Shown here piece after piece: positions 31,398-39,165 of a DNA stretch of 44,135 bases; positions within the stretch are counted from its first letter, which is position 1, and every line of letters begins with the position of its first letter. Under the pieces are notes generated by a model, which was not told the DNA's origin, did not search any database, and saw nothing but the letters and a program-made list of their open reading frames with translations. A program made the position numbers and the translations under genes. This DNA comes from Bacteroidota bacterium (lineage in GTDB: Bacteria > Bacteroidota > Bacteroidia > Flavobacteriales > Flavobacteriaceae), in assembly GCA_023434025.1 (NCBI GenBank), contig JAEYTL010000019.1, forward strand, positions 1 through 44,135. Direction: 5' to 3'.

Positions 31398-34241
31398 ATG
31401 AAAAAACTTGTTTTTAGTATTTTACTTGTGATGCAAGTGTTTTTGGGAATGGCACAGAATCCGGCCAAGGTGACGGGTAAAGTGGTTGACTCTAAGACAC
31501 AGAAACCATTGCAAAGTGTGATTGTAAACATTCAAAACACAAGCTTAATGAAGTTAACTTCTTTTGACGGTGTTTTTGTTTTGGAAGATGTTCCGTTAGG
31601 AAGTCAGCTTCTTGAGGTCAAAAGTGAAGGTTACTCGCCTCAGCTTTTAACAATTAATACAGTTGGCGGTCAGCTTTTAGACTTAGGCAATATTGTTCTT
31701 GAAGAAGATATTACTTCTGAACAACAACTGAGTTTAATTACAATTACCGAAAATGACCTTGGTGACGACAACAGCGGCTCTGAAAGTACCGCAGGGTTAT
31801 TACAGGCTACCCGTGATGCCTTTCTGCAAGCATCTGCATTCAACTTCGGTCAGGCTCGTTTTAGAGTGAGAGGTCTGGACAACGAATACGGTGCTACCAT
31901 GATAAATGGGGTAATGATGAACAAAATGTATGACGGAAGACCGCAATGGGGTAACTGGGGAGGATTGAACGATGCCACCAGAAATCAAGAATTTACTAAC
32001 GGTTTAGCCCCATCAGATTATACGTTCGGCGGGATCTTAGGAACTCAGGAAATTAATACAAGAGCTTCAATATTCAGGCCGGGTTCAAGAATTTCCTTTT
32101 CCGGGACAAACACCAATTACAGTTGGAGAATGATGGGAACCCACGCCTCAGGAATGAATAAAAACGGTTGGGCATATGTTCTTTCAGCCGGAAGAAGATG
32201 GGCACAAGAAGGGTATTTTGAAGGAACTGACTATTCTGCCAATTCCTTTTTTGGTAGTGTAGAAAAACGAATTAACAGCAAACACAGCATTAATTTAACC
32301 ACCATTTATGCTGAAAACAGCCGTGGAAAAAATTCGCCAAACACAAAAGAAGTTAATGATTTAATGGGCATTGAATACAACTCATATTGGGGGTGGCAAA
32401 ATGGTAAAAAAAGAAACTCAAGGGATAAGGATTTAGTAGAGCCGATGGCTATTTTGGGGCATTATTGGAAAATAAACAATAGAACTAATTTAAATACAAA
32501 TATTGCTTATCAAACCGGGAAAATAGGGAACAGCCGATTGGATTTCAATAACGTGACCAATCCGGATCCTACCTATTACAGAAATCTTCCCAGTTATTAT
32601 ACAACCCTTCACACTTTTGTTGACGGTGTTCCAACTTGGACACCTAACTTTGATGAAGCAGCAAGAATCCGGGAGAGATTTTTAGCCAACAGCCAAATTA
32701 ACTGGCAGGCCATGTATGAAGCTAACTCTACACCGATAACTGATGCGAATGGCAATTTTATCGGAAGAACGCCAAGTGAAAGTGTTTATGTTTTATATGA
32801 AGACAGAACCGATGATGATTTGTTAACGGTAAACTCTATTTTAAATACGCAATTGAACGATAACATTGTGCTTAATGCGAGTGCTGCCTACCGAAATTTA
32901 AAATCTAATAATTTCCAAAATCTATTGGACTTGCTAGGGGGGTTATATTATAGAGACATCGATCCTTTCTTTTCAGGAAGTCAGTCTCAACCGGATTTAA
33001 ACAATCCTGGCAGGTTAGTCAGAGAAGGTGATAAATATGGTTATAACTACAATATTTTAGCGACTTCCATTGATGCTTTTACTCAATTTAAATTTAGTTA
33101 CAGCAAAGTAGATTTTTACCTGTCGCAATCTTACTCCAGAAATGAATACCAAAGAGAGGGATTATATCGAAATGGAATTTATCCGGAAAATTCATTTGGA
33201 AAAAGCAGAAAAGTTGAGTTTGATAATTTCGGATTCAAAGGAGGGATGACTTATAAACTAACAGGACGTCATTTGTTTGACATAAACGCTGTTTATATGA
33301 CTAAGGCTCCGACAATCCGAAATACGTTTCCTAACGCCCGTTTAAACAATCAAATCGTTAATGGTTTAACGAGTGAAACTATTTCCGGAGGAGATGTAAG
33401 TTACATCATCAGAGCTCCAAAATTAAAGGCACGGTTAACCGGTTACTACTCTAAAATTCAGGACGCAACTGAAGTTGGTTTCTTTTTTGCCGAAGGTTTA
33501 GGTGTCGTGGATGATACCGGACAGTTAGCTTCCGGTAACGGAAATGCTTTTGTGGCAGAAATTGTAACAGGGCTTGACAAGAAAAACATGGGGCTTGAAT
33601 TAGGTTTAGAATACCAGATTACTCCGACCATTAAAGCAACAGGAGCTGCAGCTTACGGTCAATACACCTATGACAGCAATCCGAATGTAGCATTGAATGT
33701 AGATAATGTTCGAAGAACAATTGACTATGGAAAAGCTACATTAAAGGACTACAAGCAACCCGGAACACCACAGCAAGCGTATTCATTAGGCTTGGAATAC
33801 AGAGATCCTAAATTTTGGTGGATTGGAGCAAATGTGAATTATCTTGCAGATAATTACATGGACATTTCTGCTATTATGAGAACGGATAATTTTTTTAATG
33901 ATGATCAGATTTTTATTGATGATCTTCCTTTTGATAATATTGATCCGGATTTAGCCAGACAATATTTAAAGCAAGAGAAATTTGATTCGTTTTATTTAGT
34001 AAATTTGGTTGGAGGAAAATCATGGAGAGTAAGCCGTAAAAACAGAAATACGGTCGGCTTTTTTGCCAGCATCAACAATGTGTTTGATGTTCAGTACATT
34101 ACCGGAGGATTTGAACAGGGACGTAATGCAAACTATTCTCAGGTTCAACAGGATTATGCAGGCGGCACAAGATCTTTTGGTCCAAAATATTTTTACGGTT
34201 ACGGAAGAACATATTTCGTAAACCTTTATTTTAACTTTTAA
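31398..34241 (+). CDS. TonB-dependent receptor with N-terminal carboxypeptidase-regulatory domain
   Basis: 947 residues from the ATG at 31398. An in-frame GTG nine codons earlier is less likely, because the signal peptide MKKLVFSILLVMQVFLGMAQ begins here. After the signal comes a carboxypeptidase-regulatory-like domain (about 22-105: AKVTGKVVDSKTQKPLQSVI), a plug domain (about 125-240: ARFRVRGLDNEYGATMINGV) and a long outer-membrane barrel ending in the strand YGRTYFVNLYFNF. It is SusC-like in layout, but no SusD follows. The partner is instead a DUF5689 lipoprotein 24 bases downstream. Together with the divergent nuclease-like enzyme this suggests import of a specific, possibly phosphorylated, substrate. 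Confidence 0.93.
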   Translation: MKKLVFSILLVMQVFLGMAQNPAKVTGKVVDSKTQKPLQSVIVNIQNTSLMKLTSFDGVFVLEDVPLGSQLLEVKSEGYSPQLLTINTVGGQLLDLGNIVLEEDITSEQQLSLITITENDLGDDNSGSESTAGLLQATRDAFLQASAFNFGQARFRVRGLDNEYGATMINGVMMNKMYDGRPQWGNWGGLNDATRNQEFTNGLAPSDYTFGGILGTQEINTRASIFRPGSRISFSGTNTNYSWRMMGTHASGMNKNGWAYVLSAGRRWAQEGYFEGTDYSANSFFGSVEKRINSKHSINLTTIYAENSRGKNSPNTKEVNDLMGIEYNSYWGWQNGKKRNSRDKDLVEPMAILGHYWKINNRTNLNTNIAYQTGKIGNSRLDFNNVTNPDPTYYRNLPSYYTTLHTFVDGVPTWTPNFDEAARIRERFLANSQINWQAMYEANSTPITDANGNFIGRTPSESVYVLYEDRTDDDLLTVNSILNTQLNDNIVLNASAAYRNLKSNNFQNLLDLLGGLYYRDIDPFFSGSQSQPDLNNPGRLVREGDKYGYNYNILATSIDAFTQFKFSYSKVDFYLSQSYSRNEYQREGLYRNGIYPENSFGKSRKVEFDNFGFKGGMTYKLTGRHLFDINAVYMTKAPTIRNTFPNARLNNQIVNGLTSETISGGDVSYIIRAPKLKARLTGYYSKIQDATEVGFFFAEGLGVVDDTGQLASGNGNAFVAEIVTGLDKKNMGLELGLEYQITPTIKATGAAAYGQYTYDSNPNVALNVDNVRRTIDYGKATLKDYKQPGTPQQAYSLGLEYRDPKFWWIGANVNYLADNYMDISAIMRTDNFFNDDQIFIDDLPFDNIDPDLARQYLKQEKFDSFYLVNLVGGKSWRVSRKNRNTVGFFASINNVFDVQYITGGFEQGRNANYSQVQQDYAGGTRSFGPKYFYGYGRTYFVNLYFNF

Positions 34242-34265
34242 AAAAATCTATAGAAAAGATATATT

Positions 34266-35669
34266 ATGAAAACAAATTTTTTAAAAACATCTCTTTTAAT
34301 CTTCGCTTCACTGGCTGTTTTCAGTTGTGTTAATGATGATGATTATGCTATTCCGAATTTTGAGTGCAACGATCCAAACTTAACGGTCAACAAAACCGTT
34401 CAGGATGTATATGATATGGCTTCTGCTACGATTGCACAGTTCCCTGTAAATGTGGTTAATGATGACATCTTGGAAGCCTATGTTGTTTCTTCAGACAGAG
34501 GTGGTAACTTTTTCAAAAGTTTATCACTTCAAACAATAGGAACAGAAAGCACTCCTCCGCTGGGTTTCAGTATTCCTATTGATCAAACCAGTATGTTTAC
34601 AATTTATGAACCGGGAAGAAAAGTGTATGTTAAATTAAATTCAAAGTATTTTAACATCACAAACGGTTCATTAATTATTGGTGATTTATTTTTAAATTCC
34701 AGCGGGGTTGCCTCAGTAGGAAGAATCTCTCCGTCTACCTATGGAAATATTGTACTTAGATCCTGTGAGGTTAAAAACGAAGCTGAGTTAGTAAGAACAT
34801 TAACCATAAACGAAGCAAAACAAGACGCAAACATCAATACGTTAATTGAACTGGATAATGTTCAGTTCTTAGATGCTGCTGTTGGATCTACCTATTATGA
34901 CCCGAATAATGTTATTGGTGGTGCTACCAATCATTTGGTAACCGATTTAAACGGAAATACTGTCATTTTCAGAACGAGCAGCTTTGCAAATTATGCCGGA
35001 ACCGTTGTTCCGGGTGAAAGCGGAAAAATCAGAGGTGTGATGACCAAATTTGGTTCAGATTACCAGTTTATTGCCAGAACAATTGATGATGTGCAGCTAA
35101 CCAATCCTCGTTTTGAAATTGATTTTGCTCCGCCAATTGTTGGAGACAATATTATCTTTTTATCAACCCTGAATGAAAACTTTGAAAGTTATTCTACAAC
35201 CAGTCCTGCAAACAGAACGTTTCCTTCATATATTAATGATGCTGCCGTTGGAAGTCGTTATTGGGCGACCACTTCTTTTAGTAATAACAAATACATCCAA
35301 ATGACTTCATTTGGAGGAACTCCGGAAAACAACAGATCGTTATTTATTGTTCCTGTTAATATGACTGCGGCAAACACGCTATCTTTCCAGACTAAAGCTG
35401 GTTTTGTTAACGGTTCTGTCTTAAAAGTATATTATTCTACCGACTACGTAGCGGGCGGAAATATAAACGATGCTACATTAGTTGATATTACTTCTAATTT
35501 CACCATTTCTCCCGGACTACCTTCAGGATACCCAACTAACTTTACCAACAGCGGTAACTATACTATTCCAGCGTCAGTAACCGGTAATGGTTTCTTTATC
35601 TTTGAATATGTTGGTGCCGGCGGAGGAGTTACTACTACCATGCAGATAGATAACATTGTTATCAACTAA
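34266..35669 (+). CDS. DUF5689 surface-type lipoprotein
   Basis: 467 residues. The lipobox FSC places the lipidated cysteine at C21, followed by VNDDDY, an acidic stretch like the surface-export signals of Bacteroidetes lipoproteins. Residues about 35-275 match DUF5689: NKTVQDVYDMASATIAQFPV, AYVVSSDRGGNFFKSLSLQT, then a nucleic-acid-binding-like OB segment. Residues about 295-467 form a jelly-roll, choice-of-anchor-like beta domain (LNENFESYS to MQIDNIVIN). Since the receptor upstream has no SusD, this protein may play the substrate-capture part. A perfect terminator follows. Confidence 0.88.
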   Translation: MKTNFLKTSLLIFASLAVFSCVNDDDYAIPNFECNDPNLTVNKTVQDVYDMASATIAQFPVNVVNDDILEAYVVSSDRGGNFFKSLSLQTIGTESTPPLGFSIPIDQTSMFTIYEPGRKVYVKLNSKYFNITNGSLIIGDLFLNSSGVASVGRISPSTYGNIVLRSCEVKNEAELVRTLTINEAKQDANINTLIELDNVQFLDAAVGSTYYDPNNVIGGATNHLVTDLNGNTVIFRTSSFANYAGTVVPGESGKIRGVMTKFGSDYQFIARTIDDVQLTNPRFEIDFAPPIVGDNIIFLSTLNENFESYSTTSPANRTFPSYINDAAVGSRYWATTSFSNNKYIQMTSFGGTPENNRSLFIVPVNMTAANTLSFQTKAGFVNGSVLKVYYSTDYVAGGNINDATLVDITSNFTISPGLPSGYPTNFTNSGNYTIPASVTGNGFFIFEYVGAGGGVTTTMQIDNIVIN

Positions 35670-35695
35670 ATCAGATAATAAAATTAATTGATACG

Positions 35696-35721
35696 AAAGC
35701 GGAACAAATTTGTTCCGCTTT
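35696..35721 (+). terminator. terminator of the receptor-DUF5689 operon
   Basis: AAAGCGGAACAAA (35696-35708) and TTTGTTCCGCTTT (35709-35721) form a perfect 13-bp palindrome followed by a run of T. Confidence 0.9.
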
Positions 35722-36211
35722 TTTTTATGGCGTAAACAACAGAAATCTATTAAAAAACTGTGCCCTTAGCTTTTCATACAAAATTTTAAAAAAGATCTCC
35801 TTGAGAATTCATTACAGTTAAACCAGAAAACAAAACCAAACACCTAACACCTACATTCTCTCTATCACCAAACAATCATTTAAAGGCTCATTATAGCTTT
35901 CTTATCTTATTGTTAGGAAAGTTACAAGTTCGCTTAAAAAGCAGCCTTAAAAATCATTTAAATGATTATATGATCACTTATGAAAATAAATCCAGCGTAA
36001 TGAGACGCCTGTTGGTTTGGTTAATCTAAAAGGACTTCATGTCTGTTGTGAATACTATTATGTGGAAAATTCAAAAAATAAGGTTCATAAAACCCATAAA
36101 CGTTAAAAAACAAGCTAAAAACAGATCTTTATACACTTAACCGATCACTGATTTAGTGATTCTTAATATGCTAAAATTCCAATTGAATTTAATGGATATG
36201 ATTGAAATAAA

Positions 36212-36242
36212 AAACCCCGCTCTAAATTAAGAACGGGGGTTT
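36212..36242 (-). terminator. terminator of the adhesin-porP-ompA operon
   Basis: AAACCCCGCTCT (36212-36223) pairs imperfectly with AGAACGGGGGTTT (36230-36242), a GC-rich stem followed on the minus strand by a T run, 40 bases after the OmpA-like stop codon. Confidence 0.8.
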
Positions 36243-36282
36243 GATTTATGCTTTGTTTGTTGTTTGTGTTCAGAAACGTTTG

Positions 36283-38160
36283 TTACTTCTTCACAATCAA
36301 GAACTCACTTCGTCTGTTCTCTGCATGTTGCTCTTCCGTACAAGATGCTTTGCAATCAACCTTCGGCTCAGATTCGCCCATTCCTTTGCCTGAGATCTGC
36401 TCTTTCGAGATGCCCTTAGACAAAATGTACTGAACTGTCGATTTTGCTCTTGCATCTGATAACCGCAAGTTGTAAGCATCACTTCCTCTGTTATCGGTAT
36501 GGGCTTTAACTAAGATTACCATGTTCTTGTTGTTCTTTAACACCTGAACCAGTTTGTCCAGCTCGAAGGCTCCCTCCTGGGTAATGTTGCTCTTGTTGAA
36601 CTCAAAGAATATCGAATTTAAGACGACTTCCTTATCCGTTACAATCACATCTATCGGGCTTAGGGCTGCTTCCACCTTTCTTGACTCACCTTTGCTGGCA
36701 GCTACCGGGAAAGTATTGCTCTCATAACCGTCTTTGGAGGCTTGTATCGTATAGGCTTTGTTACACTCTACATAATAAGCCACCTCGCCATTGGCTCCTG
36801 TTGTTTCTGTAGCAATCACATTCTTCTTCTCATCCACAATGGCTACTTTGGCATTTGAGAGCACTTTGCCTGTTTTGGCATCACTCACTACTGTAATTAC
36901 CTCTACCCCACAAACCGGAGTGGCTAAATAGATATTATCTACCCCGGTACGGTTAGTTGATAAAAATCCGATGTTCTTCTCTGCATTGAGCGTAAAGGCA
37001 AAATCATCTTTCTCACTGTTTACCGGCTTGCCTAAGTTGGTTGATTCGCCTTTGGCTAAATCATATGCAAAAACATCTAATCCTCCAAAACCTTGTCGCC
37101 CATTAGACGCAAAATAAAGCGTCTTGTTGTCATCGGTAATAAATGGAAAATTCTCCTCGCCTTCCGTGTTTACTTTCGGACCAAGGTTCTGTGGCTCTCC
37201 GTACGTACCGTCTGCGTTAACCGAAACTTTCCAGATATCTGTTCCTCCGATACTGCCCGGTCTGTTTGAGGCAAAATACAGGGTCTTACCATCTTTGCTC
37301 AATGCCGGATTGCCTGTAGAATATGTATTACTGTTAAAGGGTAACTGGGTGATATTTGACCATTTTCCATTGCTGTATGTTGCTTTATACAGGTTAACCT
37401 GCCCCAGTTTTGCGTTAATCGATTTATCTTTTTCAAAGCCTCCTTTTTCTTTGAAACTTTCACTTGAAAAATAAATCGTGTTTCCGTCTGCACTCAGTGA
37501 CGAAGGTCCGTCGTGCCATTTAGAGTTTAAATCTCCTACCGGTTCTGCATTGGTAATAGTACCATCTACATTATAAGTCGCTTTATATATGTCTAAAAAA
37601 GGCTCCTCATTCCAACCATAGGTCTTTCTGGCTCCGTTTCTGGCACTGGTAAAGTAAAGACTGTTCTGGTGTAATACTGCTCCAAAGTCTGATTTATCAC
37701 TGTTGATATCTAATGGCTTAATATCAAACTTCTTTTGCTTGTCCAACAGGCTTGGAAGATAGTTCGGGTTGGCCTTAAAATCTTTTGCTCTCTGATCGTT
37801 GGGTGCTTTAGAGGCAAATGACTGCATTTGTTTGTTGGCTTCTTCGTACTTGCCCTGTGCTTTAAGCATCTGGGCATAACGATAGTACGTTTCTGCATCT
37901 TGTGGTGTTTCAATGGCTTTGGCATACCACTTGGTTGCTTCAGTAGCATTGAAAGTGTTAAAATAACTGTCGCCCAGTTGTTTATAAACATAACCATCTG
38001 CTTTGCCCTTCTCGGCCAATTTAAGGTATTCCTGAGCCGCATCAACGTACTCTAATCGTTTAAAAAGCTTGTCGGCTTTCTGTGTGTCTTTATTCTGTGC
38101 ACTAAGTGGTGTAAGACTTAAACTTACAATACTTAGAATCGATATATATACTTTTTTCAT
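36283..38160 (-). CDS. OmpA/PorE-like protein with TPR, PD40 and regulatory domains
   Basis: 625 residues with a signal peptide (about 1-21, cleavage after LSA). Domain order: TPR units (about 28-130); a WD40-like PD40 propeller (about 150-410: SLSADGNTIYFSSESFKEKG, LSKDGKTLYFASNRPGSIGG); a carboxypeptidase-regulatory beta domain (about 415-500); and a C-terminal OmpA peptidoglycan-binding domain (about 505-625). The last has the hallmark residues in KAHTDNRGSDAYNLRLSDAR and ENRRSEFLI. This is the architecture of PorE, a T9SS component that links the complex to peptidoglycan. As the third gene after the adhesin and PorP/SprF genes it probably anchors that export unit. Confidence 0.93.
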   Translation of the reverse strand: MKKVYISILSIVSLSLTPLSAQNKDTQKADKLFKRLEYVDAAQEYLKLAEKGKADGYVYKQLGDSYFNTFNATEATKWYAKAIETPQDAETYYRYAQMLKAQGKYEEANKQMQSFASKAPNDQRAKDFKANPNYLPSLLDKQKKFDIKPLDINSDKSDFGAVLHQNSLYFTSARNGARKTYGWNEEPFLDIYKATYNVDGTITNAEPVGDLNSKWHDGPSSLSADGNTIYFSSESFKEKGGFEKDKSINAKLGQVNLYKATYSNGKWSNITQLPFNSNTYSTGNPALSKDGKTLYFASNRPGSIGGTDIWKVSVNADGTYGEPQNLGPKVNTEGEENFPFITDDNKTLYFASNGRQGFGGLDVFAYDLAKGESTNLGKPVNSEKDDFAFTLNAEKNIGFLSTNRTGVDNIYLATPVCGVEVITVVSDAKTGKVLSNAKVAIVDEKKNVIATETTGANGEVAYYVECNKAYTIQASKDGYESNTFPVAASKGESRKVEAALSPIDVIVTDKEVVLNSIFFEFNKSNITQEGAFELDKLVQVLKNNKNMVILVKAHTDNRGSDAYNLRLSDARAKSTVQYILSKGISKEQISGKGMGESEPKVDCKASCTEEQHAENRRSEFLIVKK

Positions 38161-38180
38161 CGTATGAGTTGCTTTTTAGG

Positions 38181-39098
38181 TTAGAAAAATCGTGGTGAAC
38201 GGGATACTTTCTTCGGAAAATTCACATCAAATAATAAGATAACCTCATGTGATGAAGGTGTAGTCACATTCAAATCGGATACGATATGGTCGTAAGCATA
38301 TCCTATTCGTAAGTTGGGGGTAATGGCGTAATTAACCATCGCTCCAAAACTGTCCTCTAATCGATAGGTAGCACCTATCTCAAACTTCTCATTGAATAAA
38401 AAGTTAGCCGACACATCCAACGATGTCGGTGCGTTGAAGGCTGATTTCAACATCGCAAAAGGCTTGAATTTTAACGTAGAGGATAAATCAAAAACATAAC
38501 CTCCCGTTAAAAAGTAATGCTGGGTCTCATTTCCGTATTCACGCCCGTCAAAATCCAAATGTTTTGCATTTAACATATTAGGAACTGAAAAAGCAACATA
38601 ATACTTATTGGTATAGTAGAAAAATCCGGCTCCCAAATTAAAGTAAACATTGCTTACATTATTGGCAAACACACCATCCGACGGATCGGGTAAGGTGGGT
38701 ATTACCCGGTTGAAGTCTACTTTATGGAACGTTGCTCCTGCTTTTAATCCAAAAGCCAGTTTATGTTCTCCCCCTAAATTTAAGGTATAAGAGAAATCCG
38801 CATAAGCGTTTTGCTCTTTAACAGGACCTATCTCGTCTGAAATTAACGAAAGGCCGATACCAACATTCTTACCGGCTGGCGTATGACCTGAAAAAGTAAA
38901 CGTCGTGGGAGCATCCTCAATCTCTACCCATTGTTTACGGTATAATAATCCGAAGGATAAATTCTCCTTACTTCCTGCATAAGCCGGATTTATCACGTTC
39001 ATGTTGTACATGTACTGTGTATAGTGAGGGTCTTGTTGGGCTTTGGTCTCAAAAAAACTCAAGGCCGTTATCAATGTTGCAAAATATATTTTTTTCAT
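38181..39098 (-). CDS. type IX secretion membrane protein, PorP/SprF family
   Basis: 305 residues: a signal peptide (about 1-20) and then the family signature QQDPHYTQYMYNMNVINPAY. The rest reads as an outer-membrane barrel with alternating strands (LAFGLKAGATFHKVDFN, ANFLFNEKFEIGATYRLED) ending near VILLFDVNF. PorP/SprF proteins are T9SS accessory barrels. SprF is needed for secretion of the SprB adhesin of Flavobacterium johnsoniae, and such genes usually sit just downstream of the adhesin they serve, as here. It lies 20 bases before the OmpA-like gene. A strong hairpin separates it from the adhesin gene. Confidence 0.94.
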   Translation of the reverse strand: MKKIYFATLITALSFFETKAQQDPHYTQYMYNMNVINPAYAGSKENLSFGLLYRKQWVEIEDAPTTFTFSGHTPAGKNVGIGLSLISDEIGPVKEQNAYADFSYTLNLGGEHKLAFGLKAGATFHKVDFNRVIPTLPDPSDGVFANNVSNVYFNLGAGFFYYTNKYYVAFSVPNMLNAKHLDFDGREYGNETQHYFLTGGYVFDLSSTLKFKPFAMLKSAFNAPTSLDVSANFLFNEKFEIGATYRLEDSFGAMVNYAITPNLRIGYAYDHIVSDLNVTTPSSHEVILLFDVNFPKKVSRSPRFF

Positions 39099-39124
39099 CG
39101 TTTATAGGGTTTATTTTTTTTAAA

Positions 39125-39152
39125 CCCACTGTCTCTTTAAAGAGACAGTGGG
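39125..39152 (-). terminator. perfect 28-bp hairpin inside the adhesin operon
   Basis: CCCACTGTCTCTTT (39125-39138) and AAAGAGACAGTGGG (39139-39152) are perfect 14-bp complements with no spacer. On the minus strand the stem lies 13 bases after the adhesin stop and 26 bases before the PorP/SprF start, followed by TTTAAAAAAAA instead of a long T run. It is probably a partial terminator or a stabilising 3' end that sets the adhesin to porP/ompA ratio. Confidence 0.65.
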
Positions 39153-39165
39153 CTCTTTGAATATA

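Larger units (their letters stand above)
35670..36282. other. 613-base stretch without a recognisable gene
   Basis: It holds the two flanking terminators (35696-35721 and 36212-36242). Between them is about 490 bases of AT-rich DNA without a protein-like reading frame. Two short palindromes stand out: AATCATTTAAATGATT (35952-35967) and ATCACT-GATTT-AGTGAT (36144-36160). I see no tRNA or known RNA family. A decayed gene or an unannotated small RNA is possible. Confidence 0.6.

Noticed and set aside
35952..35967. AATCATTTAAATGATT as an attachment or integration site
   Set aside because: No integrase, tRNA or direct repeat accompanies it; AT-rich DNA yields such palindromes easily.
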